From a virus: a DNA stretch of 64,000 bases. Positions 13,982-21,612 of the stretch are shown here, piece by piece; position 1 is the stretch's first letter; each line of letters opens with the position of its first letter. Under the pieces are notes generated by a model that was not told the origin of the DNA, did not search any database, and saw only the letters and a list, made by a program, of their open reading frames with translations. The DNA lies in IMG/VR virus record IMGVR_UViG_3300032289_002472, positions 49,068-113,067 of that record; one strand, 5' to 3'. The position numbers and the translations under genes are program-made.

Positions 13982-15572
13982 TTACTTTGATACTAGAGAG
14001 GTTGACTAGGATTTTTATTTCACCACTAGAACGAGTTTTTTGATGTGTCATCTCAGATGTCTTTTTGTAGCGATCCAATTGATACTCATGGATGTTTTCG
14101 TTAAAAGAATTGGCAACATACTGTTTCACAGCAGTCTCCCCCTTCCTAATCACAAACTCAGGAACCATGACTGATTGAGTCTCTTTAGGCTCAATTGTGT
14201 ATCTCTGAATAACAGGTCTCTCAACGGTTGCCGAAAAACTCACCGAAACCTTTTTCTGTAAACTATCTTTAACATCGTTGGCGTTTATCCCAAAATGATA
14301 ATGACCATACATGTTAGTAACTGCTGCTGATGAACTAACCTGAAACCCAGCAGCCATCAAAGCCTTTTTGAAATAGCTACTCCACTTGTTGTTTAGCATA
14401 GTGTCGACACCCCAAAATAAAGGAGTGCCATCCTTAGCTGCTGCAACCGCAAACTCTGATAGCCAGTCGGAATGAACCTTGTCCAAAAGAACTGCTACAA
14501 GAGGAGAAGACTTTTTAGCCAAGGCAAGAGCGAACTCACCAAAGGATGACATGTTTTTGTACTCTGTCGATTTTAGTAGGTTCATCTTGTATGGATCTAA
14601 AAACTCAGATTTAAAGTTTTTAGCTATCATACTCAACAGTTGAGATCGTGGTTGAACAGCTACACGATTATTGGTTATTTCAGAAAACGACCTAAAAGCT
14701 ATCCTCAGTTCATCTTGATCCAGAAGCTTTGAGATTCTTTTGTGTACCTCAATTTCTTTGCCATTAATTTCCAATAGACACGTTTTTTCCAGAAGAACCC
14801 CCTGGGAATCTGTGTCAATTTCTGTAAATTTTGTGCAAAAAGAATTTTTAGCCTTGCGACAGAACGTAGTGGAAACTTTAACAGTTTTCCATTTACCGTC
14901 ATGCCACAGCCAAGTGACAGACCCATTCGGCAACAAAACCAAACCAACTTGTTCTGCGGCGGAAAAGGCCTTTACTGGAATAAAAATATTCTGGACACTA
15001 AATCGATCTATAGTCCATCTAGAGTCAAAAACCTTAAACATCTTGGTTGCATTACCCAAAACCTCGATAGCCTCAAAGAATGGAGTTCGAATAGATCCAG
15101 TGCTTTGTAGTGCTTCATTGTTTTCCGGGCCTTGAACCGTACCCACACTAAAATAACTACCATTTGGCAAGATATTTCCTGTTCCAGACAGTGATTTAAT
15201 ATTTTTAATCACACGAAACGGAACTAGTGGAACAGTCGTAAGAAGCTCAATTATTTTTTGATCATAATGCTTAAACCAATGCCCAGCTGGTTGAGTTAAA
15301 TAAAACAACTTTTCGCTAACTTTTGGGTTTATGGGGTAGCCACAAAAAGAAGGGTTTAAACGTTTCCTTTGTGCAGTGTAATTAACGTATGGACGATCAC
15401 ACAGAGTTAAACACTCAACACTATCTTCGACAAAGATGTGTTTTGAGTTTCTGAGATTTAAAGCCTCTTGTATGAAGCTTTTGCGTTCCTCCTGAACATC
15501 ATGGGGTGTTCTGTATGCCAAATTCTCAAAGTATTGACCCTGAGAAAATGGATAGACTGGTTTATTACTCAT
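13962..15572 (-). CDS. Unrecognised Ubl-operon protein, 536 aa
   Basis: No family recognised. It lies between E1 and JAMM genes with overlaps on both sides (8 and 20 bases), so it is very likely part of the same machinery. The first 130 residues are rich in aromatic and Cys residues (DSVECLTLCDRPYVNY). The middle has several beta-rich segments (QVGLVLLPNGSVTWLWHDGK), and a helical region around 300-420 includes FALALAKKSSPLVAVLLDKV. No P-loop, RING or catalytic motif is evident. It could be a target-recruiting or scaffold subunit. Confidence 0.7.
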   Translation of the reverse strand: MSNKPVYPFSQGQYFENLAYRTPHDVQEERKSFIQEALNLRNSKHIFVEDSVECLTLCDRPYVNYTAQRKRLNPSFCGYPINPKVSEKLFYLTQPAGHWFKHYDQKIIELLTTVPLVPFRVIKNIKSLSGTGNILPNGSYFSVGTVQGPENNEALQSTGSIRTPFFEAIEVLGNATKMFKVFDSRWTIDRFSVQNIFIPVKAFSAAEQVGLVLLPNGSVTWLWHDGKWKTVKVSTTFCRKAKNSFCTKFTEIDTDSQGVLLEKTCLLEINGKEIEVHKRISKLLDQDELRIAFRSFSEITNNRVAVQPRSQLLSMIAKNFKSEFLDPYKMNLLKSTEYKNMSSFGEFALALAKKSSPLVAVLLDKVHSDWLSEFAVAAAKDGTPLFWGVDTMLNNKWSSYFKKALMAAGFQVSSSAAVTNMYGHYHFGINANDVKDSLQKKVSVSFSATVERPVIQRYTIEPKETQSVMVPEFVIRKGETAVKQYVANSFNENIHEYQLDRYKKTSEMTHQKTRSSGEIKILVNLSSIKVNEIIHS

Positions 15573-16275
15573 TTTTTAAGTCTCCTATTGTTATTGTTCC
15601 AAGCTTTGAAAAAGTATTGTTTAATTCAAGAGGCCAGAACTGTAAGGACTGAGTCTCATCTAGAGTCTTAGATTCAATCATCCAAAAATTCCAAAGATGC
15701 AAAGCATGAGAAGCTGCAAACTGATTTGCCAGTGCAGTTTGAGGAACTTCACTCAAACGCTTCTCCGTGTTACACCCATCGGCCCTAATTGGAGAGCCAC
15801 TATCAGTTGTAAGAATTTCAGGATAACGGACCCTAGGATCCAGCGATGTATTTGCCCAAGCTGAGTCATAATAAAATGCTTGAGCACCTATCGTACTGTT
15901 AGCAGCAAAAATAACTTTTGCCTTGTGACGATCTGCAACGGCAAGTAAATCGCGTCGTGCAGGATGATTGTCCACAAACCCCATAATTAAAGACTTGTTC
16001 TCCGGAGAAAACGAATCGTTAATATATTCATTAAGTACATCAATAAAAATACTAGGATGTTGTTGACGATACTGTGATGCCAATGCTTCGGCCTTGTATT
16101 GACCAACAGATTCTTGAGCGAATAGTTGTCGATCAAGATTCTTGGTCTCGAACATGTCGCCATCAACAAGCGTGATTTTACTTTTTTTGAACTGCTTAAG
16201 GTGATTAATGGTTTTAAAGAAGGATGGCAGAAAATAGGTGCAGACTCCGCCGCACCCAACAATGTAATGATTCAT
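15565..16275 (-). CDS. E1-like ThiF-family adenylyltransferase, 236 aa
   Basis: Predicted to adenylate the Ubl C-terminus and pass it on as a thioester. The N-terminal Rossmann motif is GCGGVC at residues 7-12. Next come TLVDGDMFETKNLDRQLF at 35-52 (D38, D40, N46, R49, Q50: the ATP/Mg set), D102 in MGFVDNHPARRDLL, and a candidate catalytic C168 in RADGCNTEKRLSEVPQT. The late PQTALANQFAASHALHLW pattern resembles the compact ThiF proteins of PRTRC systems. It overlaps the 536-aa gene by 8 bases. Confidence 0.85.
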   Translation of the reverse strand: MNHYIVGCGGVCTYFLPSFFKTINHLKQFKKSKITLVDGDMFETKNLDRQLFAQESVGQYKAEALASQYRQQHPSIFIDVLNEYINDSFSPENKSLIMGFVDNHPARRDLLAVADRHKAKVIFAANSTIGAQAFYYDSAWANTSLDPRVRYPEILTTDSGSPIRADGCNTEKRLSEVPQTALANQFAASHALHLWNFWMIESKTLDETQSLQFWPLELNNTFSKLGTITIGDLKNE

Positions 16276-16378
16276 GAATTAATGGTTTGAAATGTGTTTA
16301 AAAAGAAGAAGGGTTAGTTGAGATGAAAAACAAACAAAAACTCTCAACAAAACTACATAGTTCTGTCCCCTCCTAAAG

Positions 16379-16831
16379 TTACCAGTTATTCTCTTGATCG
16401 TCCTCGTCGTCGTCCTCTTCGTTGTCGTCTTCGTCGTCTTCAGGAACTGCATGAGATCGACTTGATGCTGATTCCAATATTTGTTCTTGGGGCTCGAACC
16501 TCTGCCCAACAGAAGCTGGCAGTGTCACGGCGCTTTCAGAACAAAAAATTGGAACCCCAAACGACATAGAGTCTTCCGCTTGAGGATCTATAAAAGATAG
16601 ATATCGTGAAACAAAGCTCTTTAGAGAAAATTCTGCAGGAACTTCTAAAGACTTTTCCTCTATACCTTTAGTTAAGTCTGTGCATCGAAAAAATGACCAC
16701 GTAGACCTGTAAAAAACATAATCATTGTATAATGATAAATGACGCTCTTTTGAGGTGCTGCCAAAAACTGACTCCATTGAGACAGGCAAGGTAGGAGCCT
16801 TCAAAAGATGCTGATACAGCTCTTTACTCAT
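16379..16831 (-). CDS. Acidic-tailed protein of the Ubl operon, 150 aa
   Basis: Not recognised. Residues 1-125 are mixed; the last 23 are almost all Asp/Glu (EDDEDDNEEDDDEDDQ). It overlaps the E2-like gene by four bases, so translation is coupled. The acidic tail may bind a basic partner or mimic DNA. Downstream, 103 bases separate it from the E1 gene. Confidence 0.65.
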   Translation of the reverse strand: MSKELYQHLLKAPTLPVSMESVFGSTSKERHLSLYNDYVFYRSTWSFFRCTDLTKGIEEKSLEVPAEFSLKSFVSRYLSFIDPQAEDSMSFGVPIFCSESAVTLPASVGQRFEPQEQILESASSRSHAVPEDDEDDNEEDDDEDDQENNW

Positions 16832-17664
16832 ATTGTTGGCAATCCATCGATGAAGTAGTTACCCACCTTTTTAACAAATGTTTTTTCGTTAATATGAACC
16901 AAAGACCGAACTTGATTCTTGTTGCAGTCCCACCCAAAAATATTGGATGCAATGGGTGCCCTGGAAACCTCAGACTCAAGAAGGTCTCTATTCATTTTGG
17001 ATTCAAAGAACCAAGTAACCGCTCTTTGAATGTTTTTATCAATTTGATTGTCTGAAATACTGGCGTCAAAGTTATGCCCCATACAAATACTTCCATCATT
17101 GTAGATGTTAGGCAGACAAGGCAAATAGTTACCTAGAAGTTTATTTTCCCTAGCGTTAATCACTTGAAAAAGCAGATGACACTTCATACTGAATCCCCTT
17201 GAGTTAATCCCAGCTCGTTTAGCTCCTGAAGAGCCTCTGTGATTAATCAAAACGGCAAACAACATTTTCATCACAATATCAGACGCACTCAGTGTGTTTT
17301 GTGTGTCAACACTCCAATAAAGTTTGTCGCTAATAGAGTCTGGATTCGACCCAGACAAGTCTGTGATTATCCTGGTTTGACTACCGTGCTCAACTAGGGA
17401 GAACTTCGTGTCAAAAATTAATCCAGGAATATGAGACCAATAAATACAGTCTCCATTATTTGAAAGAGAAAAGTGAAAGGGATGCATGGCATAAGATATT
17501 TCGCCGCGCTGGCATCCAACAGCTACATTGTATTGAGCATAATTATCAATACTGGCAAATTTTTGATTGGCAATTTTTTGAATGACGTCGTCAACATTGT
17601 AAATAGCACTAGGGTCTAGTCGATAAACAATGTTATCTTCGCCAAGGACGATAAGAGGATTCAT
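16828..17664 (-). CDS. E2-like conjugating enzyme (PRTRC-B-like), 278 aa
   Basis: Predicted to carry the Ubl on a cysteine. Residues 184-196, LPNIYNDGSICMG, strongly resemble the E2 active-site strip (HPN-x-Y-x-x-G-x-IC); C194 is the candidate catalytic residue. Preceding strands FSMKCHLLFQVINARENKLL fit the E2 sheet before the flap. The N-terminal 120 residues (VYRLDPSAIYN, ISYAMHPFHFSLS) resemble the beta-rich region of PRTRC system protein B. It is followed by the acidic protein with a four-base overlap. Confidence 0.75.
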   Translation of the reverse strand: MNPLIVLGEDNIVYRLDPSAIYNVDDVIQKIANQKFASIDNYAQYNVAVGCQRGEISYAMHPFHFSLSNNGDCIYWSHIPGLIFDTKFSLVEHGSQTRIITDLSGSNPDSISDKLYWSVDTQNTLSASDIVMKMLFAVLINHRGSSGAKRAGINSRGFSMKCHLLFQVINARENKLLGNYLPCLPNIYNDGSICMGHNFDASISDNQIDKNIQRAVTWFFESKMNRDLLESEVSRAPIASNIFGWDCNKNQVRSLVHINEKTFVKKVGNYFIDGLPTI

Positions 17665-17693
17665 GTGATGTTATTGAATTGTTGAAAAAAAGA

Positions 17694-17725
17694 GCCCCCA
17701 AGCTCGGCGCATCGAGCTTGGGGGC
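17694..17725 (-). terminator. Intrinsic terminator after the Ubl gene
   Basis: GCCCCCAAGCTCG (17694-17706) pairs perfectly with CGAGCTTGGGGGC (17713-17725), and on the minus strand it is followed by TCTTTTTTTC. It lies between the Ubl gene and the E2-like gene, so the Ubl should be made in excess over the enzymes by partial termination. Confidence 0.88.
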
Positions 17726-17765
17726 AAAAAATTAATTATGAGAAATAAACTTCTCTAGATACAAA

Positions 17766-17993
17766 TTAGGCGAGAGCCTTTTCGTGGGAACGATTCTGGA
17801 CAGAAACCAGATCGCCCTCCGAAAGAACCACGTCATCGGAAGCAATGCTTCCATTGACAATGTACTGGACATTGTCAGAGCTGTAGCCGAGGGCTGCAGC
17901 GATGTTGCGGTTGTTACGAAGGCAGCCGAGGTTGCTTCCATTGGGAAGCTCCAAGGTCATGCTATTACCAGCGAAGCCAATATTAACTTGCAT
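17766..17993 (-). CDS. Ubiquitin-like beta-grasp protein, 75 aa
   Basis: Likely the modifier of the operon. The layout is beta-grasp: MQVNIGFAGNSMTLELPNGS (strands 1-2), a helix around residues 28-36 (NRNIAAALG), NVQYIVNGSIASDD (strand 3) and LSEGDLVSVQNRS (GD turn and last strand), close to ThiS/MoaD and the small PRTRC-C Ubl proteins. It ends EKALA, not GG, so either the enzymes accept another C-terminus or processing is absent. ATG 17993 is chosen because strand 1 begins there; a frame to 18023 exists. It is the first gene of the operon. Confidence 0.75.
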   Translation of the reverse strand: MQVNIGFAGNSMTLELPNGSNLGCLRNNRNIAAALGYSSDNVQYIVNGSIASDDVVLSEGDLVSVQNRSHEKALA

Positions 17994-18082
17994 GATGTTA
18001 TATAGTTTTGCTTTGAACGCCAAAGCGAACGGAAGTTTTGTACTGGATCTTCAACCAAGCAGCCCCACTTTGAAACTGCTGG

Positions 18083-18118
18083 GCAAGTATTCGCTATTTG
18101 CGAATAGCGAATACTTGC
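18083..18118. promoter_or_regulatory. Perfect 16-bp hairpin ahead of the Ubl gene
   Basis: GCAAGTATTCGCTATT (18083-18098) and AATAGCGAATACTTGC (18103-18118) pair without mismatch around the loop TGCG. It sits 90 bases upstream of the Ubl ATG and 16 bases after the stop of the 83-aa gene. No T-run follows on the minus strand, so an operator or RNA-stability element is as likely as a terminator. Confidence 0.6.
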
Positions 18119-18133
18119 AATAGCAATCTCAAA

Positions 18134-18385
18134 TTAGTGCGTGAACTCCAACTTAATGCCATACTTTTTGATGGCTTGCCTTAATGTCATTTTATTAACC
18201 CCTGGTTCTATTTCGGACTTATGAGTGAGGAAAAATTTGATGTGTTTACGTTCCTTTGCAGGAATAGAAGAAAGAAAAGTGGTGTAATTGGCGGAACCAG
18301 CTATGACGGCTAAAGGCTGAATAGTAACTTTAACGTTTTGCTTCGATAGTATTTTATAAACAAACGCTTTTTCAGGCTTAGCCAT
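18134..18385 (-). CDS. Hypothetical protein, 83 aa
   Basis: Not recognised. Basic (about 15 Lys), reading MAKPEKAFVYKILSKQNVKV and ending in a possible small helix-turn-helix-like segment (MTLRQAIKKYGIKLEF). It overlaps the 155-aa gene by 8 bases. Confidence 0.6.
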   Translation of the reverse strand: MAKPEKAFVYKILSKQNVKVTIQPLAVIAGSANYTTFLSSIPAKERKHIKFFLTHKSEIEPGVNKMTLRQAIKKYGIKLEFTH

Positions 18386-18845
18386 TTTCGTTGTTTGTCG
18401 TAATTGGCAAGTTCAAAGACTTCAAAACTAAAGCGCTTTCCTTGGTGTATATTTTCCTAGGAAACATATCGCAATGTTTTTTGGGTTTTAGTGTATCAAA
18501 GGTTTCGCCAAGCCTTCTGATATGAGAAGATCGACGCTTTGATTGATTATTAAAATCTCTGGCCTTTTGAATCAAGTGAGGGATTAAAGTATTGTGATCA
18601 GTTTCTGTGTCAATTTGAACAGTGAAAGCTGAAAGCTCATCTGTATTGATGCTTGATAAAGTTTCTTCTGAACCCATCAAAATAGTAACGTTGCGAGTCT
18701 CAGGACGAACCTCAGGTTCTACTTCTTGTTCGTCTGTGTCTGTCAAAAACTCTCTAACGGTTTCAATGATACGTCTTCTTGTTGCTTCGTCGTTTAATTG
18801 TTGTGTTAAGATTTGTTCTAAATCTTCTAGTTTTATTTTATTCAT
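18378..18845 (-). CDS. Hypothetical protein, 155 aa
   Basis: Not recognised. An N-terminal charged helix (MNKIKLEDLEQILTQQLN), a Glu/Thr-rich middle and a basic C-terminal third (NNQSKRRSSHIRRLGE). It overlaps neighbours by a few bases on both sides, so it lies inside an operon. Confidence 0.6.
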   Translation of the reverse strand: MNKIKLEDLEQILTQQLNDEATRRRIIETVREFLTDTDEQEVEPEVRPETRNVTILMGSEETLSSINTDELSAFTVQIDTETDHNTLIPHLIQKARDFNNQSKRRSSHIRRLGETFDTLKPKKHCDMFPRKIYTKESALVLKSLNLPITTNNENG

Positions 18846-19042
18846 AATAGTTTATCTTCCCATTCTTGGCATTTATCTCTCAATTGTTTTATATTTTCTT
18901 GAGATGGAATTAGCTCTAGCTCAGTGCAAGCCTCAAATAATTGTGCCTGACCAAAATCTCGACATAAATTTGCAGCCTCTACTGATCGAAATGTTTTTCC
19001 ATTTATCCTGAAACCGTCCCACTCAAGTGCAGGGCTATACAT
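18842..19042 (-). CDS. Hypothetical small protein, 66 aa
   Basis: Not recognised. Starts MYSPALEWDGFRINGKTFRS and continues as acidic helices (LFEACTELELIPSQENIK). It overlaps the next gene by four bases, and its ATG shares one base with the stop of the 264-aa gene upstream. Confidence 0.6.
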   Translation of the reverse strand: MYSPALEWDGFRINGKTFRSVEAANLCRDFGQAQLFEACTELELIPSQENIKQLRDKCQEWEDKLL

Positions 19043-19836
19043 TAGTATGGAGTATCTTCGTATTCTTCAACGTAAAAAACACGTTTATCTTTTCTGCAGT
19101 CTACGATGATTCTCCAAAGTCCACCACGATATCCAATCTCCCAGTCAACATGGGGGGCTTCTTCACCAACAAACTTTTTAATAAATTTGTCGGCGACTTT
19201 TTTGCAATCGCTTCCATGCACAGAAAACTTTATCTGTGGAGAAGAGTCTTCAGATCTTCTTCCCACCCAAGTTCTTGGGGAGTTTTCTATCCTAGCTTTA
19301 CCAAGCCTAATAACTCCCAGCCTAGTCAATAATTCTATTCCCAGCGTAGTCATGTCATCCTCCCACTGTCTTTCTATCACATCACTATCTACATAATGTG
19401 AATAAAACTCAGAAAAGGATTTTAACTGATGTTCAGAAAGTCCATTTAAAATCGTCTGTAAAGATTCTCCTTCTGCCGTCATTACCCAGGTTGAATATTC
19501 TGGCTCAAGGAGTGGGTGAATTAAAAATTGTTCAGCCCAAATTCTGAATGTCTTGGGTTTAACTAAGTTACCTGAAGAAATGTTATTTTTGACCACATTA
19601 AGCTTTGACCAAACTAAAATAGTCTCAAAGCTTTTGTATGTATCTAAAGGAATTTCTTCTTCAAAAGAAATAGGAGACCCATGTATTTTAGCACTTTTAT
19701 CTAACTCAAACTCTGAGTTGTAAAACACTTGCTTTTCTTCTTCTTGAACAAGTTCATTTTCTGATTCTTCAAAAACCTCTTCTTGATTTTCTTTTTTATC
19801 TAATTCTAGATGTAACTGATCTTTTAAGTTTTTCAT
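19042..19836 (-). CDS. Hypothetical protein, 264 aa
   Basis: Not recognised. The first 60 residues are very acidic (KKENQEEVFEESENELVQEE), then a Trp-containing mixed domain (ETILVWSKLNVVKNN) and a basic C-terminal region (DCKKVADKFIKKFVGEEAP) with beta strands near the end. It is the first gene of the four-gene operon 19836-18134; its leader contains the repeat hairpin at 19886-19990. Confidence 0.65.
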   Translation of the reverse strand: MKNLKDQLHLELDKKENQEEVFEESENELVQEEEKQVFYNSEFELDKSAKIHGSPISFEEEIPLDTYKSFETILVWSKLNVVKNNISSGNLVKPKTFRIWAEQFLIHPLLEPEYSTWVMTAEGESLQTILNGLSEHQLKSFSEFYSHYVDSDVIERQWEDDMTTLGIELLTRLGVIRLGKARIENSPRTWVGRRSEDSSPQIKFSVHGSDCKKVADKFIKKFVGEEAPHVDWEIGYRGGLWRIIVDCRKDKRVFYVEEYEDTPY

Positions 19837-19885
19837 TGTTATTTGATTGTTGTACCTGGATTTCGGGAAAAACCATATACACTCT

Positions 19886-19990
19886 GGCGGTCCCGCTAAT
19901 ACTTGCTGAAAATGCTGCGCTCGCTTCGCTTCGCTTGAATTTTCACCAAGTATTGGCGGTCCCGCAAGCTTCCGCGCCTGCGCGAAGCAG
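19886..19990. promoter_or_regulatory. Repeat-bounded hairpin element in a 220-bp gap
   Basis: GGCGGTCCCGC occurs at 19886-19896 and again at 19955-19965. Between them AATACTTG (19898-19905) pairs with CAAGTATT (19947-19954) and TGAAAAT with ATTTTCA, holding a GCTTCGCTTCGCTT loop. A second hairpin GCTTCCGCG/GCGCGAAGC follows. The gap 19837-20056 has no gene. It could be a leader RNA of the 264-aa gene, a terminator or a small mobile palindrome. Confidence 0.5.
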
Positions 19991-20056
19991 TTTAAGCCTC
20001 CTAAAATTGGCCTTCAAGTATAAACTTACGGTCTTTCTAAAATAGTTTTAAATCAT

Positions 20057-20677
20057 TCATCCAGAAATACCTACAGGGACAAAAGATTTGATTAACTCAG
20101 TAATTTTATTACAAACCGCAGTTGCCTTCATGCTCGGACTAAGACCCAATGGAAAATCCTTGGAACGATAAAATACGTGTACGTCAACCCCCTTATTGAT
20201 AGGATCAAAGGCCATCTTAAGTATTGTATCGTCCTGCACTAAACGAACAATCGGAATATGTATTGAAAGCTTTGGAGTATCTTCTCTGCGCAAAATACGG
20301 TTAATCCCATTCTGTAGTTCTTGTATATGCAGAATTAAATTTTCCCAATCTTTTTGGCAAAAAGCTTTCCAGCATTTTGCATCCCAGTCCGCAAACCATT
20401 CTTCTTGTTTAGAAACATGTTTGCTGTGAGTAAAGAGCTTTCCAACTATGTGGGTTTCGTTTGCAGTTACATAAGAAATAGATTTTGCTTCTTTTGCTTT
20501 TGGCAAAGATTGATTTTTAGGTGGTCTACCCCGTTTTTTAATGAGAGTTGCTGAAGCCTGTTGAATGACAGCTTTGTTTTTGGGAGGTCTTCCCCTTTTT
20601 CTTTTGACGATCACAGGCTCTTGAATTGCTACAACCTTATTCTTGGGGGGTCTGCCCCTCTTGCGTTTGATTGTCAT
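20057..20677 (-). CDS. AT-hook DNA-binding protein, 206 aa
   Basis: Three AT-hook motifs (KRGRPPKN) lie near residues 6-13, 26-33 and 47-54 in near-identical repeats, each joined by a short hydrophobic linker. This is a minor-groove binder for AT-rich DNA, fitting the AT-rich genome. Residues 70-200 form a mixed globular domain (EEWFADWDAKCWKAFCQKDW) that is not recognised. It overlaps the upstream 245-aa gene by 41 bases. A nucleoid-like or transcription-modulating role is inferred. Confidence 0.8.
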   Translation of the reverse strand: MTIKRKRGRPPKNKVVAIQEPVIVKRKRGRPPKNKAVIQQASATLIKKRGRPPKNQSLPKAKEAKSISYVTANETHIVGKLFTHSKHVSKQEEWFADWDAKCWKAFCQKDWENLILHIQELQNGINRILRREDTPKLSIHIPIVRLVQDDTILKMAFDPINKGVDVHVFYRSKDFPLGLSPSMKATAVCNKITELIKSFVPVGISG

Positions 20678-21374
20678 CGATTTGTGTATTGTTATGTTTT
20701 GCTTCTCTTTGTTCTAAATATTTTGGAAACTCTCCATTAGATATCATGTTCAGTTGAAGAGTTTGCCTTATAGTCTCCAAAAGACTTTCTAGCTTTTTTT
20801 TATTTTTGATACCTAACTTAAGTTTTCCGCTATCTTCCTTAAAAGAAGAGAAAAAGTCAATGGCAACAGCCTGTCCATTTCCAGGAGATGTGTTTACAAA
20901 TTCATGTAAGTTAATGCTTACTAAATATTTAGATTTTTTAGATTCGCTTAATTCATACTCTTGAATTAAAGAATTCAATATTTGAGGAACAAAAAAACTA
21001 GTACAAACAATTTTTGTTTTGTCTTCTACAAGCTGTTTTATTTCTTTTGTTTCTTCTGGAAATTGTTCCTCAATGGCTGTCAAAGTTTGAGACAGTCTTT
21101 CGTCAAAACGTTTTCCTCCTGCTTGTCGTTTAACAGAGTTTACAACATTTTTAACTGTTTCAACAGTATCAGACAGGATGTATGGCTGAGAAAAGTCTGT
21201 TTCATAGTCTTCGTCGTTAAAGCTAAGAATAACTTGGGACACCAAGTATGAATGCAACAAGTCTATTTTATCCATTTTGCGAAATGTATCTGAGTCGCAT
21301 TCAAAGCTAAATACTGCGCTAAAGAGTCCTCCCGATTTGTAGTCGGTGGTAATTACATATTTTTTATTTTTCAT
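20637..21374 (-). CDS. Hypothetical protein, 245 aa
   Basis: Not recognised. It begins with beta strands (YVITTDYKSGGLFSAVFSFE) and continues as helices with many Lys/Glu, ending in a Gln-rich tail (QIDDNQTQEGQTPQE). The tail is encoded over the start of the AT-hook gene in another frame (41-base overlap), so it may be loosely constrained. Confidence 0.65.
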   Translation of the reverse strand: MKNKKYVITTDYKSGGLFSAVFSFECDSDTFRKMDKIDLLHSYLVSQVILSFNDEDYETDFSQPYILSDTVETVKNVVNSVKRQAGGKRFDERLSQTLTAIEEQFPEETKEIKQLVEDKTKIVCTSFFVPQILNSLIQEYELSESKKSKYLVSINLHEFVNTSPGNGQAVAIDFFSSFKEDSGKLKLGIKNKKKLESLLETIRQTLQLNMISNGEFPKYLEQREAKHNNTQIDDNQTQEGQTPQE

Positions 21375-21430
21375 AAGTTAAAGTGGCCAGTAGATAAAAA
21401 GATGTCGCACTTTTTATTTTTAAGTTAAAT

Positions 21431-21476
21431 GCTATAACCTCAACACTCAAGTAAGTTTAAGTGTTAAGATTATAGC
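21431..21476. promoter_or_regulatory. Interrupted inverted repeat in a 238-bp gap
   Basis: GCTATAA (21431-21437) pairs with TTATAGC (21470-21476) and AACACT (21442-21447) with AGTGTT (21460-21465). It lies 57 bases upstream of the 245-aa gene start in the gap 21375-21612. An operator or leader hairpin is possible; nothing else is seen apart from the terminator at 21560. Confidence 0.4.
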
Positions 21477-21559
21477 AAAGTATAATCAACCCTTTTTGCA
21501 GATTTCTTGTATTCTTAAAAAATTTTCTTGAAACACGATAATTTAATAGCAAGAAAAAA

Positions 21560-21590
21560 GAGGGGGGAAAGAATAAATCTCTCCCCCCTC
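21560..21590 (-). terminator. G/C hairpin terminator
   Basis: GAGGGGGG (21560-21567) pairs with CCCCCCTC (21583-21590); the minus strand continues into TTTTTTCTTG. It follows the stop of the 344-aa gene at 21613. Confidence 0.82.
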
Positions 21591-21612
21591 CAGCTTCCCC
21601 CACAGGAACTAT

